A stretch of DNA of 5,455 bases, from assembly GCA_003520365.1 (NCBI GenBank), contig DOUW01000252.1, positions 1 through 5,455 on the forward strand, written 5' to 3'. Shown piece by piece: positions 1 to 5,238 of this stretch. Below the pieces are notes generated by a model, which saw nothing but the letters and a program-made list of their open reading frames with translations, made no database searches and was not told where the DNA came from. Source of the stretch: Massilia sp. GTDB taxonomy: Bacteria; Pseudomonadota; Gammaproteobacteria; Burkholderiales; Burkholderiaceae_D. The stretch's first letter is position 1; each line of letters opens with the position of its first letter. Both the position numbers and the translations under genes were made by a program.

Positions 1-418
1 GGGCGCTGCCGGCGTCGTCGCGCCGGGTCTGGGCATCCATGTGGTGGATCTTCAGCGCGAGGATCGACAGGCGGTCGATCATGGCGCCGGCGGTTTCGCT
101 CGACAGCCAGGCGTCGGCCGCCGGCGCCACCGCGGCCAGCGCCGCCAGGATCGCTTCGTCGATGGCCTCGACGGCGTCGTTGCGCTGCTGGTTGTAGCGG
201 TCGATGTGGCGCTTGTTGGCGGCGATGTCGGTGGCGGGGACGTCGCGCCGGCGGGCCTTGTCTTCTTCTCGCCACAGCAGGACATTAAATTCGTGGTTCG
301 CCGCGATCGCGGGCCAGGCGCCGTCCACCGCGACAGGGACCCCGCGTCCTTCGGCGGACAGGCGCAAGATAGCGTCATGATATTCGATGATCGAGGGTAC
401 ATCGAGCCTGTGTGCCAT
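1..418 (-). CDS. DUF4254 domain protein, N-terminal 139 residues (truncated by window edge)
   Basis: Reading the minus strand from the ATG at 418-416 gives an uninterrupted frame of 139 codons that leaves the window without a stop. It begins [20 protein letters not shown] and contains the blocks [17 protein letters not shown] (residues 41-57), [18 protein letters not shown] (65-82, spacing as in the family) and [14 protein letters not shown] (114-127). From memory these are hallmarks of the DUF4254 family of Burkholderiales, usually about 200 aa, so roughly two thirds is present. The biochemical role is unknown; in related genomes such genes often lie near LPS heptosyltransferase or other glycosyltransferase genes, so an envelope-sugar link is an inference from context outside this window. 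No signal peptide or membrane segment is seen, so it is probably cytoplasmic. The start is supported by GGAGG five bases upstream on the minus strand. The gene is transcribed divergently from the GH2 gene. Confidence 0.88.
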   Translation of the reverse strand, partial: MAHRLDVPSIIEYHDAILRLSAEGRGVPVAVDGAWPAIAANHEFNVLLWREEDKARRRDVPATDIAANKRHIDRYNQQRNDAVEAIDEAILAALAAVAPAADAWLSSETAGAMIDRLSILALKIHHMDAQTRRDDAGSA

Positions 419-485
419 CGCCGCCTCCGTCGTGTCTCCGTCGTGCGAGCCCTTGCTCGGCTCATCATTGGAGACTGAGGGGGAC

Positions 486-514
486 TTGAAAGTTCTGCGG
501 CGTTGGAGTGTACT
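486..514 (+). promoter_or_regulatory. Sigma70-type promoter of the GH2 gene
   Basis: TTGAAA (486-491, five of six matches to the -35 consensus) is followed by a 17-bp spacer and TGTACT (509-514, four of six matches to the -10). Transcription would begin near 521, giving a leader of about 50 nt before the ATG at 572. The placement argues against the in-frame TTG at 503 as the translation start, because it would lie upstream of the transcript. Prediction only; no operator is obvious around it apart from a weak GGGGACT/AGTCCCC inverted pair (480-486 and 539-545). Confidence 0.55.
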
Positions 515-571
515 TTAAGCGAGCGCAAACCAAGATGCAGTCCCCTTCCCCTCCATGGTCGTACCCCTATC

Positions 572-2356
572 ATGCGCACTTTCGAAGATCCCCGTGCCCA
601 CCATCCGCGCCCGCAGATGGTGCGCCAGCAGTGGGCAAGTCTCGACGGCTGGTGGGAGTTCGCTTTCGACGACGCCAACGCCGGCATGGCCGAGCGCTGG
701 TTCGACGGACGCGCACTGCCCCAGCGGATCCTGACGCCCTTCCCCTACCAATCGAACGCTTCCGGCATCGGCAGCCGCGACATCCACGAGGTCATGTGGT
801 ACAGCCGCAGCTTCGAGGTGCCCGACGGCTGGGACTACGGCTCCCTGCTGCTGCACTTCGGCGCGGTCGACTACCGCGCCGACGTCTGGGTCAACGGCCG
901 CGTCGCCGGCCGCAACCGCGGCGGCCACGTACCGTTCTCGTTCGACATCGCGCCCTACCTGAAAAGCGGCGCCAACCGCATCACGGTGCGCGCCGAGGAC
1001 CGCCAGGATCCCTACCAGCCGCGCGGCAAGCAGTCGTCCTCGGGCACGCCGGTGCGGATCTACTACTACTGCACCAGCGGCATCTGGCAGAACGTCTGGC
1101 TGGAGCCGGTGCCGGCGCTGCGCATCGACCACCTGCGCATCACCGAATCCCATCCGGACGGCAGGCTGGCGCTGACGGTGCACCTGCACGGCCCGGCCAG
1201 CGATTGGGAAGCCGAGCTCGACGTACTGGACGGGCTCGATTCCGAGACCGTCTGCGTCCAGGCGCGCGCCGGCAGCCGCGGCGCCAGCCTGACGCTGTGC
1301 GCCCAGGTGCCCGACCCGCAGGCCTGGTCTCCAAGCGCGCCGCACCTGTACAAGCTGCGCGTACGCCTGCTGCACCGCGGCCAGCCGATCGACAGCGTCG
1401 AGGCCTATACCGGCCTGCGCTCGATCGAACTGAAGGACGGCTTCTTCCACCTGAACGGCAAGCGCACCTTCCTCCTGATGGCGCTCGACCAGGGTTACTG
1501 GCCCGACACCCTGCTCGCCGCGCCCTCGGACGAGGCGCTGCGCGCGGACGTCGAATGGGCCAGGCGCTTCGGCTTCAACGGCGTGCGCAAGCACCAGAAG
1601 ATCGAGCACGAGCGCTGGCTCTACTGGTGCGACGTGCTGGGCCTGATGGTGTGGGAAGAGATGCCGAACGCGCGCTCCTGGTCCGAGGAGTCGGAAGAGC
1701 GGCTCGAGCTCGAGTGGCTGCGCGCCGTCGTGCGCGACGCCAACCACCCCTCGATCGTGGCCTGGGTGCCGGTGGTCGAGAGCTTCGGCTTCCCCGAACT
1801 GACGCGCCACCCGCACCAGCACGATTTCCTGGAGCGGATGGTGGCGCGCACGCGGCTGGTGGATCCAACCCGCCCGGTAATCGACAACGACGGCTGGCAG
1901 CACACCGACGTCACCGACATCTGCACCATCCACGATTACTCGCACCCGGTCGAGAAGCTGCTGGAGCGCTACGCCAGCACCCTGCTTACCGGGCTGCCGC
2001 CGGACACCGGCTGGCACAAGGCGCGCGAGCTGTTCCTGGCCGGCGCCCAGTACCGCGGCCAGCCGATCGTGTTCTCCGAAGTCGGCGGCTACCTGCTGGT
2101 GCCGGAAGGGCCGGAACGGCGCCGCGACCGCCTGTACGACCACTACGGCAACGTGCGCAACGAGGACGAGCTGGCGCAGCGCTACCGCACGCTGATGCAG
2201 GGCCTGGCCTCGCTGCCCTTCCTGGCCGGGCTGTGCTACACCCAGCTGACCGACGTCGAGCACGAGCAGAACGGCCTGCTCACGACGGCACGCGTGCCGC
2301 GCCTGCCGCCGGAACAGGTGGCCGACCTGCACCGCGCCCTGTGGCCGGATTCCTGA
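572..2356 (+). CDS. Glycoside hydrolase family 2 protein (sugar-binding, Ig-like and TIM-barrel domains)
   Basis: This 594-aa protein has the three-part GH2 build: a jelly-roll sugar-binding domain (about 10-180, with SLDGWWEFAFDD at 23-34 and VWVNG 105-109), an immunoglobulin-like sandwich (about 183-285) and a TIM barrel (about 290-594). Barrel landmarks are VRKHQKIEHERW (338-349), VWEEMP (360-365), IHDYSH (453-458) and CYTQLTDVEHE (555-565), the last typical of bacterial GH2 proteins that are not classical LacZ or GusA. Glu503 in FSEVGG fits the nucleophile. Glu403 in PVVESFG fits the acid/base, but the usual preceding Asn (NES) is Val402. No signal peptide is seen, so it should act in the cytoplasm on imported oligosaccharides or glycosides; the substrate cannot be assigned. 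The E. coli-type glucuronidase N-x-K motif was not seen. The ATG at 572 is preferred over TTG 503 because it lies downstream of the predicted promoter and matches the usual domain start; the Shine-Dalgarno is poor. ATG 617 is an alternative. Confidence 0.93.
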   Translation: MRTFEDPRAHHPRPQMVRQQWASLDGWWEFAFDDANAGMAERWFDGRALPQRILTPFPYQSNASGIGSRDIHEVMWYSRSFEVPDGWDYGSLLLHFGAVDYRADVWVNGRVAGRNRGGHVPFSFDIAPYLKSGANRITVRAEDRQDPYQPRGKQSSSGTPVRIYYYCTSGIWQNVWLEPVPALRIDHLRITESHPDGRLALTVHLHGPASDWEAELDVLDGLDSETVCVQARAGSRGASLTLCAQVPDPQAWSPSAPHLYKLRVRLLHRGQPIDSVEAYTGLRSIELKDGFFHLNGKRTFLLMALDQGYWPDTLLAAPSDEALRADVEWARRFGFNGVRKHQKIEHERWLYWCDVLGLMVWEEMPNARSWSEESEERLELEWLRAVVRDANHPSIVAWVPVVESFGFPELTRHPHQHDFLERMVARTRLVDPTRPVIDNDGWQHTDVTDICTIHDYSHPVEKLLERYASTLLTGLPPDTGWHKARELFLAGAQYRGQPIVFSEVGGYLLVPEGPERRRDRLYDHYGNVRNEDELAQRYRTLMQGLASLPFLAGLCYTQLTDVEHEQNGLLTTARVPRLPPEQVADLHRALWPDS

Positions 2357-2362
2357 GCACCT

Positions 2363-2402
2363 GGCAGCGCGTCGTCAAAAAACGCGAATCCGTCGCGCTG
2401 CC
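2363..2402 (+). other. GC-rich hairpin after the GH2 stop, competing with the terminator
   Basis: GGCAGCGCG (2363-2371) and CGCGCTGCC (2394-2402) are perfect 9-bp inverted arms around a 22-nt loop. The loop contains a second option, CGCGA (2383-2387) with TCGCG (2393-2397). The right arm overlaps the left arm of the following terminator stem by six bases (2397-2402), so both cannot form together. It could simply be part of a compound 3' end. Confidence 0.5.
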
Positions 2403-2434
2403 GCAGCAATATTCGGGCGGCAGCACACCTTTTT
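2397..2434 (+). terminator. Intrinsic terminator downstream of the GH2 gene
   Basis: GCTGCCGC (2397-2404) pairs perfectly with GCGGCAGC (2417-2424) across a 12-nt loop, followed after five bases (ACACC) by TTTTT (2430-2434). It begins 40 bp after the GH2 stop, so GH2 transcripts probably end here and araC is likely transcribed from its own promoter. The gap between stem and T run makes it less than ideal; partial read-through is possible. Confidence 0.6.
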
Positions 2435-2444
2435 GTACACAAAA
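2431..2444. promoter_or_regulatory. Dyad TTTTGT-AC-ACAAAA upstream of araC
   Basis: A perfect 6-bp inverted repeat with a 2-bp centre lies 71 bp before the araC start codon and overlaps the T run of the GH2 terminator. Its location fits an operator, perhaps for autoregulation, but AraC-type proteins more often bind direct repeats, so the binding partner is unknown. No convincing -35/-10 pair was found in 2435-2514. Confidence 0.25.
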
Positions 2445-2514
2445 CACACGATTCGCTTCTCAAAACTTTACAGATCGTCCAGAATAGACCAGCAAAATCG
2501 TCAAATTGGAGCTT

Positions 2515-3345
2515 ATGGACAAGATCTCCTCGCTGGTCGGCCGCTATTCCTTTCGCGCACAAGTATTTTTCAATGGCGTCTTCTGCGACGCCAACGCCTT
2601 TCCCCAGGATGACACCTCCGGACAACTGCACCTGGTGCGCTCCGGGCCGGTGATCTTCCGGCGCGACGGCGCCGCGCCGCTGCGCGTGGACGAACCGGCC
2701 ATGGTGTTGTACCCGCGCGGCAGCGCCCACACGCTGGAAGTCCCGGACGGCGCCAGCGCCACCCTGCTGTGCGCCCACATCCGCTTCGAGGACGGCGGCG
2801 CCAATCCGCTGGCGCGCGCCCTGCCCGAATGCCTGTACCAGCCGCTGGCCGGCATGGACGCGCTGCGCCAGACGCTCGACCTGCTGTTCACGGAAGCCGC
2901 CAGCCCGAACCAGGGACGCGACGTGATCCTCGACCGCCTGTGCGACGTGCTGATGATCCAGATGCTGCGCCGCGAATTCGAGCAGGGAGAACTGTCGGTG
3001 GGGTTGCTCGCCGGCCTGGCCGACCGCCAGCTGTCGCTGGCCCTGGCCGCGATCCACGAGCGGCCGCAGGAACCCTGGCAGCTGGAGTCGCTGGCGCGCC
3101 TGGCCTGCATGTCGCGCGCCCGATTCACCGAGCACTTCCGCAACGTGGTGGGCATGCCGCCCGGCGAATACCTGACCCGCTGGCGCATCGGGCTGGCGCA
3201 GAACCTGCTGCGCAAGGGCTTGCCGGTGAAGGTGGTCAGTGCCGAGGCCGGCTATACGAGCGCGCCCGCATTCACGCGGGCGTTCACGACGATGGTGGGG
3301 GTGTCGCCACGGCAGTGGCTGAAAGAAGCGGCGCCGGTCGAGTGA
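2515..3345 (+). CDS. AraC-family transcriptional regulator with N-terminal Cupin_6 domain
   Basis: This 276-aa protein has an N-terminal cupin sensor (about 1-165), seen in LHLVRSGPVIF (38-48) and the metal- or ligand-pocket-like PAMVLYPRGSAHTL (61-74), matching the Cupin_6 type of AraC regulators. The C-terminal DNA-binding part has two helix-turn-helix units: LESLARLACMSRARFTEHFR (190-209) and VKVVSAEAGYTSAPAFTRAF (238-257), closed by the family signature GVSPRQW (262-268). It is a cytoplasmic DNA-binding protein; its ligand is unknown. Its position 158 bp behind the GH2 gene in the same direction suggests that it controls that gene, but the terminator between them implies separate transcription. 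The ATG at 2515 is chosen because GGAG lies at 2508-2511, although the 3-nt spacing is short; an in-frame TTG at 2506 would put that GGAG inside the gene and has no site of its own. Confidence 0.92.
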   Translation: MDKISSLVGRYSFRAQVFFNGVFCDANAFPQDDTSGQLHLVRSGPVIFRRDGAAPLRVDEPAMVLYPRGSAHTLEVPDGASATLLCAHIRFEDGGANPLARALPECLYQPLAGMDALRQTLDLLFTEAASPNQGRDVILDRLCDVLMIQMLRREFEQGELSVGLLAGLADRQLSLALAAIHERPQEPWQLESLARLACMSRARFTEHFRNVVGMPPGEYLTRWRIGLAQNLLRKGLPVKVVSAEAGYTSAPAFTRAFTTMVGVSPRQWLKEAAPVE

Positions 3346-3350
3346 CCGGC
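3333..3350 (+). terminator. Possible araC terminator hairpin over the stop codon
   Basis: GCCGGTC (3333-3339) and GACCGGC (3344-3350) form a perfect 7-bp stem with the 4-nt loop GAGT; the TGA stop (3343-3345) lies inside it. The following TGATAGTTAA is only mildly T-rich, so this is a weak intrinsic terminator or an mRNA 3'-end stabiliser. Confidence 0.4.
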
Positions 3351-3363
3351 TGATAGTTAATGA

Positions 3364-3460
3364 GCGTCCAGCAGGGACCTCAGGGCAAGACGCAGCGTCG
3401 AAGACAGTACGCTAGTACGGCGAGACGATGCAACGCTGCCATGAGGTCCCTGTTGGGCGC
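3364..3460. repeat. Long imperfect palindrome between convergent genes (REP-like repeat)
   Basis: Outer arms 3364-3386 and 3438-3460 are 23 nt each and match at 20 positions as inverted repeats; two of the three differences would be G-U pairs in RNA, leaving one G-A mismatch. The shared core is CAGGGACCTCA. The middle is a looser continuation of the palindrome centred on GTAC-GCTA-GTAC (3407-3418), with a further small dyad GACGC-A-GCGTC (3389-3399). The right end stops four bases from the MFS stop codon. There is no T tract on either side, so it is not a standard terminator, though so strong a hairpin may block convergent transcription or protect mRNA ends. It resembles intergenic palindromic repeats I recall from Oxalobacteraceae, which is unverified. 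Confidence 0.7.
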
Positions 3461-3464
3461 GAAA

Positions 3465-4655
3465 TTATTTCAGCAGCTTGGTGCGGCTCGCAACGAGGGC
3501 GATCACGATCGACAGGATGCCGACGTAGCCGATGGCCATCTGCATGCCGACGTGGCTGGCGATGGCGCCGATCACCGGCGGACCCATCAGGGTGCCGCTG
3601 TAGGCCATGCTGGCCACGCCTGCCAGGGCGATCGGGCCCTGGGCGCCGGCGGCGCTGAACACGAACGGGAACAGCAGCGACAGGCCCAGGCCGGCGATTG
3701 CGAAGCCACCCAGGGCGGCGTGGGCGCTCGGCGCCAGCACCGCGAAGAACAGGCCCATGGCCGAGACGACGGCGCCGATGGTCACCAGGCGCTGGGCGCC
3801 GAAGCGGATCTTCAGCTTGTCGCCGACCAGGCGCGACAGCAGCATCATGACCGAGAAGCAGGACAGGGCCAGCGGCGCCAGGCCGTCGGTGGCGTTGAAG
3901 TGCTCTTTCAGGAACACGCCGCTCCAGTCGGCGATCGAGCCTTCCGACATCGAGCCCAGGAAGCCCAGCAGGCCCAGCAGTGCCAGCGGACCGCGCGGCA
4001 GTGCGAACTTCTTCTTCTCGACCTTTTCGACGTCGTCCGAGATGTCCAGGACCTGCGAAGCCGCCCACAGGATCGCGGCCAGGGGACCGGCCACCATCAT
4101 GAAGTGAATCGCCGGGGCGACTTTCATGCCGGCCATGACGCTACCCAGGGTGGCGCCGGCCAGGCCGCCGGCGCAGGCCAGGCCGTGCAGCATCGACATT
4201 TCCGACTTGCCGGTGGTCTTCTCGCGCTTGCTCGCGGCGGCGTTCATGGCGACGTCATAGGTGCTGGCGGTAATGCCGAGCATCAGCACGGCGACCATCA
4301 CGGCCGGGACGGTCGGGGCGATGCCGATCGAGACCAGCACGGCCAGCAGGGCCAGGCCCGAGTACAGCATGGTCTTGCGGGCGCCGAAACGGCCCATCAG
4401 GAAGGACGAGACCGGGAACGACAGCAGGGCGCCGATACCGCCGCACAGCAGCACCATCGACAGGGACGAATGCGAAATGTTCAGGCGCGCGGCCATGGCC
4501 GGGATGCGGCCGGCCCACGAACCCATGATCACGCCGAACAGGGTGAACATCACCGGCAGCGAGAGTTGTTGTACTTGCGCGAAAACTTTGCTGCGGCGCG
4601 AGACGGCGACAGTGGCGGTGATCGGAGCGGTAACAGCTGGAACAGTGTTTTGCAT
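3465..4655 (-). CDS. MFS transporter, YbjJ-like subgroup
   Basis: This 396-aa inner-membrane carrier has about 12 hydrophobic segments after a polar 30-residue N-terminus. Visible landmarks are SWAGRIPAMAARL (46-58), the loop 2-3 signature GRFGARKT (88-95), YDVAMNAAASKRE (133-145), SMLHGLACAGGLAGA (154-168), a charged central loop with KVEKKK (211-216) and EGSIADWSGVFL (238-249). DVAMNA, LH-xxx-GGLAGA and EGxxADWS together recall the E. coli YbjJ type of MFS proteins, whose substrate is not established. Length is usual for the family. It is convergent to the araC gene, so it is not in an operon with GH2/araC; supply of a substrate to the hydrolase is only a possibility. The ATG at 4655-4653 gives the complete family N-terminus, but no Shine-Dalgarno is visible just upstream. 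A 130-nt dyad-rich leader region precedes it. Confidence 0.92.
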   Translation of the reverse strand: MQNTVPAVTAPITATVAVSRRSKVFAQVQQLSLPVMFTLFGVIMGSWAGRIPAMAARLNISHSSLSMVLLCGGIGALLSFPVSSFLMGRFGARKTMLYSGLALLAVLVSIGIAPTVPAVMVAVLMLGITASTYDVAMNAAASKREKTTGKSEMSMLHGLACAGGLAGATLGSVMAGMKVAPAIHFMMVAGPLAAILWAASQVLDISDDVEKVEKKKFALPRGPLALLGLLGFLGSMSEGSIADWSGVFLKEHFNATDGLAPLALSCFSVMMLLSRLVGDKLKIRFGAQRLVTIGAVVSAMGLFFAVLAPSAHAALGGFAIAGLGLSLLFPFVFSAAGAQGPIALAGVASMAYSGTLMGPPVIGAIASHVGMQMAIGYVGILSIVIALVASRTKLLK

Positions 4656-4720
4656 TTGGTATGAATCGATTTGTAAGAGCCTGTCTTAGCAGGTGTTTCC
4701 TAAGAGTTCGTTCTGGCTAG

Positions 4721-4739
4721 AAAAGTTTCCGTCCGGAAG
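4721..4739 (-). promoter_or_regulatory. 19-nt palindromic motif, copy 1, ahead of the MFS gene
   Basis: On the minus strand this reads CTTCCGGACGGAAACTTTT, with TTCCG-GA-CGGAA as its dyad core. It lies 65 bp upstream of the MFS start codon and matches the copy at 5209-5227 at 18 of 19 positions, in the same orientation relative to the gene it precedes. An A/T-rich -10-like hexamer ATATTT abuts it (4745-4740 on the minus strand), with a weak -35-like TTACGA 18 bp further upstream, so the dyad would cover the transcription start. A shared operator is the simplest reading; the regulator is unknown. Confidence 0.5.
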
Positions 4740-4756
4740 AAATATTTTTTACTGCT

Positions 4757-4786
4757 CTGCCGTTCGTAACTGACTGCTAACGGCAG
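4757..4786. other. Hairpin between the terminator and motif copy 1
   Basis: CTGCCGTT (4757-4764) and AACGGCAG (4779-4786) are perfect 8-bp arms with a 14-nt loop. On the minus strand a smaller alternative ACTGC-CGTTA-GCAGT (4787-4773) uses part of the same sequence. There is no T tract after it on either strand. It follows the minus-strand terminator immediately, so it may belong to a leader structure or to a DNA-binding site. Confidence 0.4.
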
Positions 4787-4789
4787 TAG

Positions 4790-4824
4790 AAAAAACAAAC
4801 GCCAACCGAAAAATAAGTTGGCGT
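4790..4824 (-). terminator. Intrinsic terminator on the minus strand
   Basis: Read on the minus strand, ACGCCAAC (4824-4817) pairs perfectly with GTTGGCGT (4806-4799) across a 10-nt loop and is followed at once by TTGTTTTTT (4798-4790). On the plus strand there is no T run after the stem, so it works in one direction only. It sits about 135 bp upstream of the MFS start codon and no recognised minus-strand gene lies ahead of it, so it ends an unannotated transcript or acts as an attenuator in a long MFS leader. Confidence 0.68.
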
Positions 4825-4941
4825 CAGGAAGCTGATGGAAGGCAATTTTACGCATCTCCGCAGGATTTTTCATTTTCCACGCGGAAAAAATTTATGCACG
4901 TTGCGTCGCGTTCACAGTCGAAAAATTAACTGTTAGCAAGG

Positions 4942-4986
4942 CTGCACAAGGTGTTTCTTCCCTTGCATGCAGACAATCTATTTTTT
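4942..4986 (+). other. Bulged hairpin with downstream T6 (possible plus-strand terminator)
   Basis: CTGCA-CAAGG (4942-4951) pairs with CCTTG-CA-TGCAG (4961-4972), leaving a 2-nt bulge and a 9-nt loop. TTTTTT follows at 4981-4986, eight bases past the stem. The distance from stem to T run makes a terminator doubtful. No plus-strand gene precedes it here. Confidence 0.3.
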
Positions 4987-5044
4987 CGGAAATAGGTGTA
5001 AAAGACTGTTACGGACGCTTGCACAAGGCGCGACACAATACTTG

Positions 5045-5058
5045 TTTGCCCAGGCAAA
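5045..5058. promoter_or_regulatory. Perfect dyad TTTGCC-CA-GGCAAA
   Basis: Six-bp perfect arms with a 2-bp centre form an operator-like site roughly 180 bp upstream of the secreted-protein gene and 390 bp upstream of the MFS gene. The form (inverted hexamers, short centre) fits a dimeric helix-turn-helix repressor or activator, but the protein is unknown and chance occurrence is possible. Confidence 0.3.
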
Positions 5059-5179
5059 TCCAGGCCGAATCCGCTTGGCGACAGCATGGTTTGCTGCACG
5101 GCAGCAGATGCGCTGGCAGCGTCGTCGACCTTGACCGTTTGAAGCGCCGAGCCAGCTCCACTTGCGCCACGTCACCACC

Positions 5180-5208
5180 TTGTCTCTGCGCTCGCGGTAG
5201 CGTTAAAG
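5180..5208 (+). promoter_or_regulatory. Weak sigma70-like promoter of the secreted-protein gene
   Basis: TTGTCT (5180-5185), a 17-bp spacer and TTAAAG (5203-5208) form a possible promoter whose start point, near 5215, would lie inside the second 19-nt palindromic motif. The -10 matches only three of six consensus positions, so the call is tentative; an activator or another sigma factor may be involved. Confidence 0.28.
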
Positions 5209-5227
5209 CTTCCGAACGGAAACTTTT
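5209..5227 (+). promoter_or_regulatory. 19-nt palindromic motif, copy 2, before the secreted-protein gene
   Basis: CTTCCGAACGGAAACTTTT has the dyad core TTCCG-AA-CGGAA and differs from copy 1 at one central base. It directly abuts the ribosome binding site AGGAG (5228-5232), so binding of a protein would overlap the transcription start, or the RNA form could affect translation. Same orientation relative to its gene as copy 1 has to the MFS gene. Confidence 0.5.
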
Positions 5228-5238
5228 AGGAGAACGCG

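Larger units (their letters stand above)
4656..5238. other. 583-bp dyad-rich intergenic region between divergent genes
   Basis: No convincing protein gene is present on either strand. The stretch is clearly more AT-rich than the flanking genes, especially 4720-4990. It holds, in order, a 6-bp leader hairpin TCTTAG/CTAAGA (4684-4689 and 4700-4705), the first 19-nt palindromic motif, a hairpin and a minus-strand terminator, a bulged hairpin followed by T6, two TGCACAAGG repeats (4943-4951, 5020-5028), the dyad TTTGCC-CA-GGCAAA, a hairpin TGCTGC/GCAGCA (5092-5106), and the second 19-nt motif. Such density suggests control of both flanking genes and perhaps a small RNA. Confidence 0.6.

Noticed and set aside
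446..459. Small hairpin CGAGC-CCTT-GCTCG between the divergent genes
   Set aside because: Only five base pairs with no T run and no neighbouring copies; too weak to annotate.
503..571. TTG-initiated 23-residue N-terminal extension of the GH2 protein
   Set aside because: The predicted -10 element at 509-514 puts transcription start downstream of this codon, and the family domain begins after ATG 572.
79..687. 202-codon minus-strand frame across the DUF4254 gene and the GH2 start
   Set aside because: Different frame from the real DUF4254 reading; Arg/Ser/Pro-rich with no motifs and it would override the divergent promoter region.
515..2332. 605-codon minus-strand frame opposite the GH2 gene
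   Set aside because: Antisense shadow produced by GC-rich codon positions; composition is biased, no family motifs, no ribosome binding site.
508..2487. 659-codon plus-strand frame overlapping the GH2 gene, extremely Arg/Ala/Pro-rich
   Set aside because: It is the +1 shadow of the GH2 frame in GC-rich DNA; it has no domain motifs, while the GH2 frame carries clear family signatures.
3360..4664. 434-codon plus-strand frame covering the whole MFS gene, rich in Gln, His, Gly and Arg
   Set aside because: Antisense to a strongly recognisable transporter and starting in the palindromic repeat; repetitive composition is the mirror of the hydrophobic membrane codons.
4978..5178. 66-codon minus-strand frame with GTG start in the large intergenic region
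   Set aside because: Arg/Cys/Trp-rich composition, no recognisable motif, and it overlaps several dyads; likely chance.
4656..5238. Possible tRNA, riboswitch or CRISPR array in the AT-rich region
   Set aside because: No cloverleaf with a T-loop GTTCGA-type motif, no regularly spaced repeats, and no riboswitch core that I recognise.
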